Positions 1-6,039 are shown, counted from the stretch's first letter. The stretch is DNA of 17,152 nucleotides from DRVV01 sp038868255 (GCA_038868255.1 JAWCTJ010000021.1:1-17152), one strand, 5' to 3'. The notes: generated from the letters alone by a model not told the origin. Made by a program: numbers and translations.

Positions 1-1300
1 GATATAGGGTTACCTCTCGGATGTTTCTCCTCCCAGTGAGCATCATCGTGAGCCTTTCCAAGCCGATAGCCCAGCCGGCGTGGGGAGGCATACCATAGTC
101 GAAAGCCTGCAGGTGATGCTTGAAGGATTCCGGGTTAAGCCCCTTCTCCTCTAGACGCTTTATGAGAAGCTCCTTTGAGGCTATTCTTGTTCCGCCTGAA
201 GCCAGCTCAATCCAGCTCCACATTAGGTCGAAGCCCTCGCATATCTCAGGTTTTTCGTCCTTGGGCTTTATGTAGAAAGCCTTAGCTTTCGTTGGCCAGT
301 CAACTATAAAATAGAAGTATGAATGGATTTTGCCCAATTTCCTGAATGCGGGCGTTGGAATATCCTCGCCCCATGGGATTTCCACGCCTTCACGCTTTAA
401 ATCCATTAGAACCTCATCATATGTAAGGCGCTTGAAGGGTAAAGTTGGCACTTCCAGCCTATGATTAAGCAGGGCAAGCTCCTTTTGGCATTTTTCATTA
501 ACGGTTTTGCATGTGTGATGTATAAGTTTCTCCAGCAGTTCCATTACATTCTCCGCTGATGCGAAGGCCTGCTCAATATCTATGGACACGAACTCGTTAA
601 GATGGCGCCTTGTATGGGATTCCTCAGCTCTGAAGAACTTCCCAACCTCAAAGACTTTTTCAAGGCTCATGGTGAGCTGCTCCTTATACAACTGGGGGCT
701 CTGGGCAAGGTAGGCCTTCTTCCCAAAATAGTCCACAGGGAAGAGCGCGGCGCCTCCCTCTGTTGCTGATGCTATTATCCTGGGCGTAAACACCTCTATG
801 AAGCCTCTGTCAAAGAGGAATTCCCTTATCGCCTGCAGGGCTGTATGTTGGATTTTGAATATGGCTATGTTCTCTCCGCGGCATAGATCCAGCGCCCTTG
901 CATCAAGGCGGGCATCAAGGTTTGCATGCACCTTGCCCACTATGTCTATGGGCAGCTGAGAGGCTGCAGTGCCGAAAATCCTTATTTCCTCAGGTATGAC
1001 CTCTACGCCTCTAGGCGTCATCTGCGTTTTCTTCACAATGCCCTTTACGCCGATGCTGAACCTCCTCTGTAAGGCTTCAACCTTGCGGAGGACTTCAGCT
1101 GCAACTTTCTTCTTTGGAACCGTTATCTGCACGGTTCCTTCCCTATCCTGTAGTATTATAAAGCTTATTCCGCCTAGATCCCTTATTTCCTGAATCCAGC
1201 CTAAAAGAATAACCTCTTGCCCATCAAGCTCTGGTTTAACGTCGACTGAATAGTGGGTTCTTTGCCAACCGCTGATAGGATCCAATCTGGGTCCCCGCAT
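1..1300 (-). CDS. aspS: Aspartyl-tRNA synthetase, archaeal type (3' end cut by window edge)
   Basis: Class IIb aminoacyl-tRNA synthetase that attaches Asp to tRNA-Asp in the cytoplasm. Translating 1300 down to 2 gives 433 codons without a stop. An N-terminal OB-fold anticodon-binding domain (about residues 15-115, with GWIQEIRDLGG) is followed by the catalytic core: a flipping-loop region ATEGGAALFP, AQSPQLYKE, motif 2 FRAEESHTRRHLNE and motif 3 GLERL. The visible protein ends at IREVTLY, so only the usual short PRD-type tail of about 8 residues lies outside the window. The ATG start is 2 bases after the stop of the upstream KH gene, so the two are co-transcribed and probably translationally coupled. 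At the two positions linked to tRNA discrimination in archaeal AspRS it appears to have Gln37 and Pro96, which leans towards a discriminating enzyme (inference from my alignment). Confidence 0.97.
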   Translation of the reverse strand, partial: MRGPRLDPISGWQRTHYSVDVKPELDGQEVILLGWIQEIRDLGGISFIILQDREGTVQITVPKKKVAAEVLRKVEALQRRFSIGVKGIVKKTQMTPRGVEVIPEEIRIFGTAASQLPIDIVGKVHANLDARLDARALDLCRGENIAIFKIQHTALQAIREFLFDRGFIEVFTPRIIASATEGGAALFPVDYFGKKAYLAQSPQLYKEQLTMSLEKVFEVGKFFRAEESHTRRHLNEFVSIDIEQAFASAENVMELLEKLIHHTCKTVNEKCQKELALLNHRLEVPTLPFKRLTYDEVLMDLKREGVEIPWGEDIPTPAFRKLGKIHSYFYFIVDWPTKAKAFYIKPKDEKPEICEGFDLMWSWIELASGGTRIASKELLIKRLEEKGLNPESFKHHLQAFDYGMPPHAGWAIGLERLTMMLTGRRNIREVTLY

Positions 1301-1302
1301 GT

Positions 1303-1812
1303 CTAATCGGCAAACTCCACACGTAACGTCATACCCCTAATCTTTTGAGCGATATTCTTAAGTGATTCAACGTCAAATCCTCGCATTCTACCTCCTTTTC
1401 TTCGCAAAATAACGCGTGTCTCCGTTGTTCCGTCAGGAAGCCATATAGTGTTTATTGTTACAATGCTGAATGGGGCAAACAGGTCTTCAAGGAACTTCCT
1501 ATCATCCACCCCATGTTCCAAAACGCGTATGTTTTTACCGGTTTTTTCACCTAAGGTCCTTATGATCTTGCCTCCTTGGCCAAGCAGGCGGGGGGCATCC
1601 CCCTTGCCAACTATAATTGCTAACGTTTTACCTGCGTCAACCGCTTTATGGAAATAAACGTTTTGGAGTGAGGGGTATGTTTCTTCAAGTGATAAAAGTA
1701 ACCGGGCTATATTCAGGTCTAATTCTGTCACCTCTCCAGATCTAACCTTACTTGAACACTTTTGACATAATATTCCGCTTTTCAAGCAGAAACTACATAG
1801 CACCGTTCTCAC
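1303..1812 (-). CDS. Zinc-finger plus KH-domain RNA-binding protein (NusA-like)
   Basis: A 169-residue archaeal protein with a short N-terminal zinc finger (Cys6, Cys9, Cys16, Cys19) followed by a KH-type RNA-binding domain whose GxxG loop is seen as GQGGKI near residue 82, and a second alpha/beta half (about residues 105-169) that may be a degenerate second KH fold. The family is usually annotated as a NusA-like or KH-domain transcription elongation factor. RNA binding is expected; the exact role is unknown. The start is GTG at 1812, preceded by GGAGGG (minus strand, 1823-1828) about ten bases upstream. It lies 2 bases upstream of aspS on the same strand. A GC-rich hairpin that would bury its ribosome-binding site sits directly upstream (see separate entry). 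Confidence 0.88.
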   Translation of the reverse strand: MRTVLCSFCLKSGILCQKCSSKVRSGEVTELDLNIARLLLSLEETYPSLQNVYFHKAVDAGKTLAIIVGKGDAPRLLGQGGKIIRTLGEKTGKNIRVLEHGVDDRKFLEDLFAPFSIVTINTIWLPDGTTETRVILRRKGGRMRGFDVESLKNIAQKIRGMTLRVEFAD

Positions 1813-1815
1813 TTA

Positions 1816-1847
1816 GAAGGCGCCCTCCACAAATAAAGGAGGGGCGG
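1816..1847 (-). promoter_or_regulatory. Hairpin over the ribosome-binding site of the KH gene
   Basis: On the minus strand CGCCCCTCC (1846-1838) can pair with GGAGGGCG (1828-1821), leaving a 9-base AU-rich loop; the stem is eight base pairs with one bulged C. The right arm contains the GGAGGG Shine-Dalgarno of the KH-protein gene. The structure could repress translation, end alba transcription, or be fortuitous. The pairing is visible; the function is inference. Confidence 0.4.
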
Positions 1848-1871
1848 CGGAGCTTTGAATTTTAGATTATC

Positions 1872-2150
1872 TTACCTTTCTAGTGTTATCTCGATTGTGC
1901 TGACGTTTGTTGGTGTACTGCCTTCTACTTTCGCCGTCACTTGCTCTGTGCCAATGCCGACCTTCTTGATTTTAACGTCTGGTAGGAATCGGCGCCTAAC
2001 AACCTCAACAACGTCTACAGCGCGACTTATTGCCCTGCCTCTGGCTTTAACGTGGACCTCTTTCGCTCCGCCGTGGAAAAGAGTTATACAAGCCAGCACG
2101 TAGTTCATTATTGGCTTTTTCCCGACTAACACTGAGTTGCTCTCAGACAT
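1872..2150 (-). CDS. alba: Alba, archaeal chromatin / RNA-binding protein
   Basis: A 92-residue Alba protein, the small dimeric nucleic-acid-binding protein that coats archaeal DNA and also binds RNA. Recognisable features are the N-terminal VGKKPIMNYVLA segment with the conserved Lys pair (the lysine acetylated in Sulfolobus Alba), VKARGRAISRAVDVVE and the C-terminal STIEITLER strand. Length is normal. The ATG at 2150 has GGCGGTG four bases upstream (2155-2161) and a strong TATA-like box at 2195-2208, giving a leader of about 25 bases. It is divergent from eL40 and is followed after 59 bases by the KH gene. Confidence 0.97.
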   Translation of the reverse strand: MSESNSVLVGKKPIMNYVLACITLFHGGAKEVHVKARGRAISRAVDVVEVVRRRFLPDVKIKKVGIGTEQVTAKVEGSTPTNVSTIEITLER

Positions 2151-2194
2151 TTTGCACCGCCTCTCTCCTTATCGCTTGGTAGCTTCTTTACCAT

Positions 2195-2208
2195 CTTTTA
2201 TACATAAA
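2195..2208 (-). promoter_or_regulatory. TATA box of alba
   Basis: Minus-strand TTTATGTATAAAAG lies about 45-58 bases upstream of the alba ATG, which would place initiation near 2176 and leave a leader that includes the GGCGGTG ribosome-binding site. Confidence 0.6.
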
Positions 2209-2245
2209 TAAATACGTTGCGGTGATGAATGGGTGACAAGTCATC

Positions 2246-2276
2246 TGTCGCTGAAATATCTGCGACAAAAAGTATA
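2246..2276 (+). promoter_or_regulatory. Inverted repeat and TATA box upstream of eL40
   Basis: TGTCGC (2246-2251) and GCGACA (2262-2267) form a perfect 6-base inverted repeat with a 10-base centre. It directly abuts the TATA-like AAAAGTATAT (2267-2276) of eL40, which would start transcription near 2300. The repeat covers the position where TFB-response element contacts or an operator would lie. Whether a regulator binds there is unknown. Confidence 0.4.
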
Positions 2277-2323
2277 TCTATGGCGCCTTGTAATGCATTT
2301 AAAATGCGCTGAGGCTGAGTTGA

Positions 2324-2485
2324 ATGCCGATAACTGATCCCTTTAAGAAGACGCTGGCTCAACAGCATAGGCTGTATTTCAAAATATGCAGAGAGTGTGG
2401 ATCAAGAAATGCTGCAACAGCCGTGAAGTGTAGAAAATGTCGAAGCAATAATCTGAGATGGAAGAAGCGGGAAATCATAAAGTGA
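2324..2485 (+). CDS. rpl40e: Large ribosomal subunit protein eL40
   Basis: A 53-residue zinc-ribbon ribosomal protein of the large subunit, shared by archaea and eukaryotes (where it is fused to ubiquitin). The start MPITDPFKK is characteristic of archaeal eL40. Four cysteines form two CxxC knuckles (KICRECG and KCRKC), followed by the conserved basic NLRWKKRE tail. The ATG has GAGG about nine bases upstream (2311-2314). It is divergent from alba. A T-rich stretch just after the stop (from about 2493) is a plausible archaeal terminator. Confidence 0.95.
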   Translation: MPITDPFKKTLAQQHRLYFKICRECGSRNAATAVKCRKCRSNNLRWKKREIIK

Positions 2486-2564
2486 TTTAAGCCTGTTTTT
2501 AATCTCCTCAATTTAATCCCTGTTTTCCAAAATAAGCTTTTTATCAGCTTTTTCAGGGGGAGCG

Positions 2565-2576
2565 TAAAAATTATAA
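2565..2576 (+). promoter_or_regulatory. TATA-like box of the small basic peptide gene
   Basis: TAAAAATTATAA lies about 44-55 bases before the ATG at 2620. Initiation near 2597 would give a leader of roughly 22 bases carrying GAGGTG at 2611-2616, a good match to the archaeal anti-Shine-Dalgarno. This supports an independent transcription unit after eL40. Confidence 0.5.
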
Positions 2577-2619
2577 CTAGTATGTGCTGTCATTTTAATT
2601 TGGAAGTTTTGAGGTGTAA

Positions 2620-2688
2620 ATGTTGGCTTGCAAGAAAGGAGAAAAGAAGAAAGAGGGAAAGAAAGCTGCAAAGAAAGCTGCAAAGTGA
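2620..2688 (+). CDS. 22-residue Lys/Ala-rich basic peptide, unknown function
   Basis: ATG at 2620 opens a 22-codon frame (MLACKKGEKKK, then EGKKAAKKAAK) ending with TGA at 2686-2688. Twelve of 22 residues are lysine, and the last part contains a doubled KKAA unit like linker-histone tails. Support for it being real: a clear GAGGTG four bases before the ATG, a TATA-like box at the right distance, and a perfect hairpin immediately after the stop. I do not recognise a family. It is unlike eL41, the other tiny archaeal basic protein, which is Arg-rich. A nucleic-acid or ribosome ligand is plausible from charge alone; a chance frame in A-rich DNA cannot be excluded. Confidence 0.55.
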   Translation: MLACKKGEKKKEGKKAAKKAAK

Positions 2689-2689
2689 A

Positions 2690-2730
2690 CCATTTAATAA
2701 ATGGGGCTGCTATTTAATCCCCATTTTTCT
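2690..2730. terminator. Overlapping hairpins with T-run between convergent genes
   Basis: CCATTT/AAATGG (2690-2704, 3-base loop) overlaps a second stem ATGGGG/CCCCAT (2701-2724) followed on the plus strand by TTTTT (from 2723). The two stems share ATGG, so they exclude one another. The second stem with its T-run resembles an intrinsic terminator for the small plus-strand gene and overlaps the stop codon of the DUF116 gene (2714) arriving from the other side. Confidence 0.45.
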
Positions 2731-3349
2731 CTAGGATTTTCCGCAGAGTTTCAATGCTGAAGAGCGTGTTTGAACATCCGTTTTTCAGCAGGGGAACGGC
2801 TTGTCCAGGTATTTTCACGCTTTCCAAAATTTTTTCAGCAACTCTCAGCTCCTCACCACATGCAACTCCGACAACACCCTCATAACGTTTAAACTTCAAA
2901 ATTTTAGATATGCAAGACCCTCCAGGTAGAATATAAACGTCGTATCCCTCATTTTTAGCTAACAACGTCGCTTTGTTGATGAGGCAATCAGAGGAACACC
3001 TAGCACAGAGGTATGACGGCACATCAGGATCAAATTTTGCTTTACATCTATTGTCCATGTACTTCCTAGAGCAGTGCGGAAGGAAAAGCGCCTTTCTGCC
3101 TGCTTTCTTAAATCTTTCTCTTTCGAGGAGGTTCCTAGCCTCCATATCTATAAGGTCTTCTAAAAGTTGAATTGCATCTGATAAGTTTAGACCTGTTGCC
3201 TCTTGGATTCTGAACTTTTTGATTACATCTCTAAGTTTTATGCCCATTCTTTTATGTATGCCCTTCTCGTAGCTGATCTTCGTCAATTCTGTAAAGAAAA
3301 GCTGTGGAATCCTTGATAGATCAAATGTAAACTTGTATGGCATGGTCAT
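2714..3349 (-). CDS. DUF116 family cysteine-rich protein
   Basis: A 211-residue soluble protein matching the DUF116 family of archaea and bacteria; no biochemical function is established. Eight cysteines lie in the family pattern: Cys93 in LPHCSR, Cys102, Cys115 and Cys118 (LCARC), Cys122, Cys146 in PGGSC, Cys164 in GVACGEEL and Cys192 in LLKNGCSNT. This suggests a metal or Fe-S site. The first 80 residues are helical and lack cysteine. The TATA-like CTTTAAAG (3371-3378) centres about 25 bases upstream of ATG 3349, so the transcript may be leaderless; an in-frame ATG two codons later is an alternative start. It follows the coiled-coil gene by 50 bases on the same strand. Confidence 0.85.
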   Translation of the reverse strand: MTMPYKFTFDLSRIPQLFFTELTKISYEKGIHKRMGIKLRDVIKKFRIQEATGLNLSDAIQLLEDLIDMEARNLLERERFKKAGRKALFLPHCSRKYMDNRCKAKFDPDVPSYLCARCSSDCLINKATLLAKNEGYDVYILPGGSCISKILKFKRYEGVVGVACGEELRVAEKILESVKIPGQAVPLLKNGCSNTLFSIETLRKILEKNGD

Positions 3350-3360
3350 ACCACGGATAG

Positions 3361-3390
3361 TTAATCAACCCTTTAAAGTTAACTGATTAG
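3361..3390 (-). promoter_or_regulatory. Promoter of DUF116 gene with flanking inverted repeat
   Basis: The palindromic TATA-like CTTTAAAG (3371-3378) is bracketed by TAATCA (3362-3367) and TGATTA (3384-3389), an inverted repeat almost centred on the box. A dimeric repressor site over the TATA box is possible; AT-richness makes chance symmetry a real alternative. Confidence 0.35.
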
Positions 3391-3399
3391 AAATATGGA

Positions 3400-3681
3400 T
3401 CACTTGAGCTGAGTCTTGTCGATTTTATTTTCGGTGTTGCCCAGAAATTCCTTGAATGATTTAACCTCCTCCCGTAGCATGTTTACCTCTGATTCTAATG
3501 CGTTTATCCTCTCCTCAGCTGCTCTTTTTAGATTCTCTATTTCAAGAATTAAATTAGCCCTCTCCGTTTCTAAGATCTTTATTCTTTCACGCAGGTTTTT
3601 GAGGGTTTGCATAAGCTCACCTGTTATGACTTTTATCTCTTGGGTTATGCTTTTAATGCTTACTGTTTCCATGTCCTTCAT
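3400..3681 (-). CDS. Small coiled-coil protein, unknown function
   Basis: A 93-residue protein that is nearly all charged heptad sequence: from about residue 16 to 80 hydrophobic positions recur every three or four residues (LKNLRERIKILE, LILEIENLKRA, LESEVNMLREEV). It has no cysteine, no membrane segment and no enzyme motif. It would form a long helical dimer or a scaffold, in the manner of prefoldin- or Rad50-like rods, but no family is recognised. ATG at 3681 or the in-frame ATG at 3672 may be the start. A strong TATA-like box at 3710-3722 gives it its own promoter between tfb and this gene. DUF116 lies downstream. Confidence 0.75.
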   Translation of the reverse strand: MKDMETVSIKSITQEIKVITGELMQTLKNLRERIKILETERANLILEIENLKRAAEERINALESEVNMLREEVKSFKEFLGNTENKIDKTQLK

Positions 3682-3709
3682 AGCGGATCAGCTGCATTCC
3701 TCTATTAAC

Positions 3710-3722
3710 TATAAAATAAAAA
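3710..3722 (-). promoter_or_regulatory. TATA box of the coiled-coil gene
   Basis: Minus-strand TTTTATTTTATAG lies about 35 bases before ATG 3681 in the 64-base gap after tfb, implying initiation near 3690. Confidence 0.5.
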
Positions 3723-3745
3723 TGGGGATGTCGGCTGTGGTGAGG

Positions 3746-4696
3746 TTAAATCGTAATGTGAAACATGAGTTTATCAACGAGTTCCTTGTAGCGGTTTCTA
3801 ATGGTTACCTCAGTTACTTGGGCTATTTCTGCTATTTCTCTCTGTGTTTTTCTCTCTCCAGTAAGCACGGAAGCTATGTAGCTTGCCGCAGCCGCTATTC
3901 CTGTGGGCCCCCTACCCGAAGTCAGCTTCAAATCCTTTGCAACTGCCAAGATTTTATGGGCTATTTCCTCAACTTTGCCCTGCATGGTTAGCTGGTTAGA
4001 GAATTTAGTTACATATTGTCCCGGTTTAAGGGGTGGGATGAAATAGTTAAGCTCCTTTATCAGGAATCGGTAGCTGCGGCCTACTTCTTTTTTGTTCACG
4101 TTTGAAGCTTGGGCTATTTCTTCAAGAGTCCTTGGCAGACCGCATTGTCTACATGCCAGATATATCGCTGCGGATGTTACCCCTTGTATGGACCTTCCTC
4201 GTATCAGGCGTTCCTTAACAGCTTTCCTGTAGATCAGCGATGCGGTTTCGATTATGTTTTTCGGCAGGCTTAAAGCGTTCGCGATTTTTGTTATCTCAGA
4301 AAGAGCAAATGCAAGGTTCCGCTCTGTTGCATCTGAAACTCTTATGCGGCGCTGCCATTTTCTAAGACGGTAAATTTGCGCCTTCTGTCCCGGGGACAGA
4401 CCTTTTCCATATATGTCTCTGTCATGCCAATCGATCATCGTTGACAAGCCTTTATCGTGGATCGTGTACGTGAGTGGAGCTCCCACCCTGGTTCTTTTCG
4501 CCCTTTGTTCGTCATCAAAGGCCCTCCATTCCGGGCCTCTATCTGCAATCTTTGTAGCTACTACAACACCGCAGTCCATACAGACTATTTCCGCGCATTC
4601 ATAATCGCGCATGAGTCTTGTGCTACCGCATTCAGGGCAGAATTGTATTTTGGAGTGTTGGATGGGGGTTTGGGAGCCTGTATCTATAGCCTCCAC
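3746..4696 (-). CDS. tfb: Transcription initiation factor IIB (TFB)
   Basis: A 316-residue general transcription factor that bridges TBP-bound promoter DNA and RNA polymerase. The N-terminal zinc ribbon has Cys20, Cys23, Cys39 and Cys42 (FCPECG and CMDCG). The B-reader/linker is intact (RGPEWRAFDDEQ, TRVGAPLTYTIHDKGLSTMI, about 53-88). Two cyclin-like repeats follow at about 110-205 and 210-310, each with the expected AAIYLACR-type or AAASYIAS-type helix. The start is GTG at 4696, two bases into the region after the gar1 stop, so the genes are coupled. Neighbouring gar1-tfb is common in archaea. The full set of elements suggests the housekeeping paralogue. Confidence 0.98.
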   Translation of the reverse strand: MEAIDTGSQTPIQHSKIQFCPECGSTRLMRDYECAEIVCMDCGVVVATKIADRGPEWRAFDDEQRAKRTRVGAPLTYTIHDKGLSTMIDWHDRDIYGKGLSPGQKAQIYRLRKWQRRIRVSDATERNLAFALSEITKIANALSLPKNIIETASLIYRKAVKERLIRGRSIQGVTSAAIYLACRQCGLPRTLEEIAQASNVNKKEVGRSYRFLIKELNYFIPPLKPGQYVTKFSNQLTMQGKVEEIAHKILAVAKDLKLTSGRGPTGIAAAASYIASVLTGERKTQREIAEIAQVTEVTIRNRYKELVDKLMFHITI

Positions 4697-4697
4697 A

Positions 4698-4955
4698 TCA
4701 TCCAGGCTTGATACCCCCGATTTTCTTTTTCCGAGGGGAAATATACAATACTCTGCTAACCAGAATTTCAGGATTAGATATTTTTGGCTTTATCGCAGCG
4801 TAGGGCGCGGTTACAGGTCCAAAAATGTCAAAAACATCTCCTATGTGCCTAAAGTTTTCATCAACAACCTTTTCGCCGATTCTTGGAGTTTTTTCGAGCT
4901 TAACTATAAGATTGCGGTTTGCACTGACATGGAGCACTAGACCTAATCTGGTCAA
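4698..4955 (-). CDS. gar1: Gar1, H/ACA ribonucleoprotein protein
   Basis: Gar1 binds the pseudouridine synthase Cbf5 in H/ACA guide RNPs and controls substrate turnover. The core LGLVLHVSANRNLIVK, IGEKVVDENFRHIGDVFDIFGPVTAPYAAIKP matches the family beta-barrel throughout, with a basic C-terminal tail. The frame is open from TTG 4991, but I place the start at TTG 4955 (MTRLGLVLH, 85 residues): GAGGGG lies upstream at 4967-4972, the family normally starts just before this point, and the TATA box at 5001-5010 is too close to 4991. It is followed by tfb. Confidence 0.92.
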   Translation of the reverse strand: MTRLGLVLHVSANRNLIVKLEKTPRIGEKVVDENFRHIGDVFDIFGPVTAPYAAIKPKISNPEILVSRVLYISPRKKKIGGIKPG

Positions 4956-5000
4956 CGTTTGGGATTCCCCTCGAAAAACAAAAGGTTTCAACGGAGCATG

Positions 5001-5010
5001 TTATTTAAAC
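5001..5010. promoter_or_regulatory. TATA-like box between gar1 and L7Ae
   Basis: TTATTTAAAC reads as GTTTAAATAA on the minus strand, a good TATA box about 50 bases before the preferred gar1 start. In plus orientation it could also serve L7Ae with a leader of about 70 bases, but other weak AT-rich boxes lie nearer to L7Ae, so only the gar1 assignment is reasonably supported. Confidence 0.45.
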
Positions 5011-5107
5011 TTTTCTACATGCTTTTTGTAAGGTGTTTACGCTTTTCAGTCGAAACATTCATAAGTGGGTGTTGTTGATTAAGACTGTGCGTTTAAGGGT
5101 GAGGCTA

Positions 5108-5488
5108 ATGTCCAAGCCATTTTACGTAAAGTTTGAGGTTCCGAAAGAAGTTGTAGATGCGGCCTATGAAGCCCTACAAGTAGCCACAAAAACTGGTAAA
5201 GTCAAAAAGGGCGCTAACGAGACGACAAAAGCTGTAGAGAGAGCGCAGGCGAGGCTTGTAGTGATCGCTGAAGATGTTGACCCGCCAGAAGTTGTAGCTC
5301 ATCTACCCCTTCTGTGCGATGAGAAGAAAATCCCATATATCTATGTCCCAAGTAAGGAGAAGATTGGAAATGCCGTTGGAATAGACGTGCCTGCTTCTGC
5401 CGCATGCATCGTAAATGAGGGTGAAGCAGTAGGCCTAGTTAAGGAGATAGTAAAAAGAGTTGAACAAATCAGGAAAGGAGCCAAATGA
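5108..5488 (+). CDS. rpl7ae: Ribosomal protein eL8 / L7Ae, kink-turn binding protein
   Basis: A 126-residue L7Ae, which binds kink-turns in 23S rRNA, box C/D and H/ACA guide RNAs and archaeal RNase P RNA. The kink-turn contact motif KKGANETTKAVER is at 33-45, followed by VVIAEDVDPPEVVAHLP (51-67) and the specificity loop IGNAVGIDVPASA (86-98). The frame is open back to 5033, but ATG 5108 (MSKPFYVKFEV) is the family start and has GGTGAGG immediately upstream. It overlaps eS28 by four bases (ATGA), a coupled ribosomal operon. It is divergent from gar1, another H/ACA RNP subunit. Confidence 0.97.
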   Translation: MSKPFYVKFEVPKEVVDAAYEALQVATKTGKVKKGANETTKAVERAQARLVVIAEDVDPPEVVAHLPLLCDEKKIPYIYVPSKEKIGNAVGIDVPASAACIVNEGEAVGLVKEIVKRVEQIRKGAK

Positions 5489-5715
5489 GTAAGGAGAAGG
5501 AAACATCATCTGAAGAAGAGCTTACCCCTGCAGAAGTAATCCAGATTATTGGGCGAACAGGAGTAACGGGGGAGATAACTCAGGTTAGAGTCCGCATTCT
5601 TGAGGGAAGAGATAAGGGACGTATAATAACACGGAACGTGAAAGGACCAGTACGTCTTCAGGATATTCTAATGCTCAGAGAGACTGAAAGGGAAGCGAAG
5701 AAGATCACGAGGTAA
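5485..5715 (+). CDS. rps28e: Small ribosomal subunit protein eS28
   Basis: A 76-residue OB-fold ribosomal protein of the small subunit. Family signature GRTGVTGEITQVRVRILEG, RDKGRIITRNVKGPVRLQDIL and the conserved LRETEREA end are all present. The N-terminus carries an acidic stretch (KEKETSSEEEL) before the core, as in other archaeal members. ATG overlaps the L7Ae stop. It is the middle gene of the classical L7Ae-eS28-eL24 operon. Confidence 0.97.
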   Translation: MSKEKETSSEEELTPAEVIQIIGRTGVTGEITQVRVRILEGRDKGRIITRNVKGPVRLQDILMLRETEREAKKITR

Positions 5716-5749
5716 TGCGTTAAAACTTAAAAGTTCGGAGGGTTCCCGC

Positions 5750-5947
5750 TTGCCCAAACTCAGAAAATGTTCCTTCTGCGGTCATGACTTCCCTACAGGC
5801 ACGGGCATGATGTATGTTAAAAACGACGGCACCATATTCTGGTTCTGCTCAAGCAAATGCAGAAAAAGCTCGCTAAAACTTGGGAGAGACTCGCGCAAGC
5901 TCAAATGGACTGCATATTACGGAAAAGAGGAAAAGGGCAAAGCCTAA
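5750..5947 (+). CDS. rpl24e: Large ribosomal subunit protein eL24
   Basis: A 65-residue zinc-binding ribosomal protein. Cys7 and Cys10 (CSFCG) pair with Cys33 and Cys37 (FCSSKC) to make the zinc site; GTGMMYVKNDGTIFWF and RKLKWTAYY are family hallmarks. The start is TTG at 5750 with CGGAGGG about seven bases upstream. In many archaea this operon continues with ndk and infB; here it ends and meets a convergent radical SAM gene. Confidence 0.96.
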   Translation: MPKLRKCSFCGHDFPTGTGMMYVKNDGTIFWFCSSKCRKSSLKLGRDSRKLKWTAYYGKEEKGKA

Positions 5948-6039
5948 AACTTGCATAGCTCCCTCATTTTCTTACCTAACCTTTTTCACCATGCGGCTAA
6001 CATTACTTTCTCGCGGCTGAAAAGGATGATTACATATGG
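5948..6039. terminator. T-rich gap between convergent eL24 and radical SAM genes
   Basis: The 92-base convergent gap holds a plus-strand T-run at 5981-5986, in keeping with the T-tract termination used by archaeal RNA polymerase. No strong hairpin or further gene is visible. Confidence 0.35.

Noticed and set aside
2221..2267. Box C/D sRNA candidate (GTGATGA at 2222-2228, CTGA at 2251-2254) between alba and eL40
   Set aside because: The C-to-D spacing is about 22 bases, no convincing D'/C' pair lies between, and the flanks do not form the terminal stem.
3416..3991. 191-codon plus-strand frame antisense to the coiled-coil gene and tfb
   Set aside because: It is the antisense of two well-supported genes and contains Ser/Leu-rich shadow sequence with no domain.
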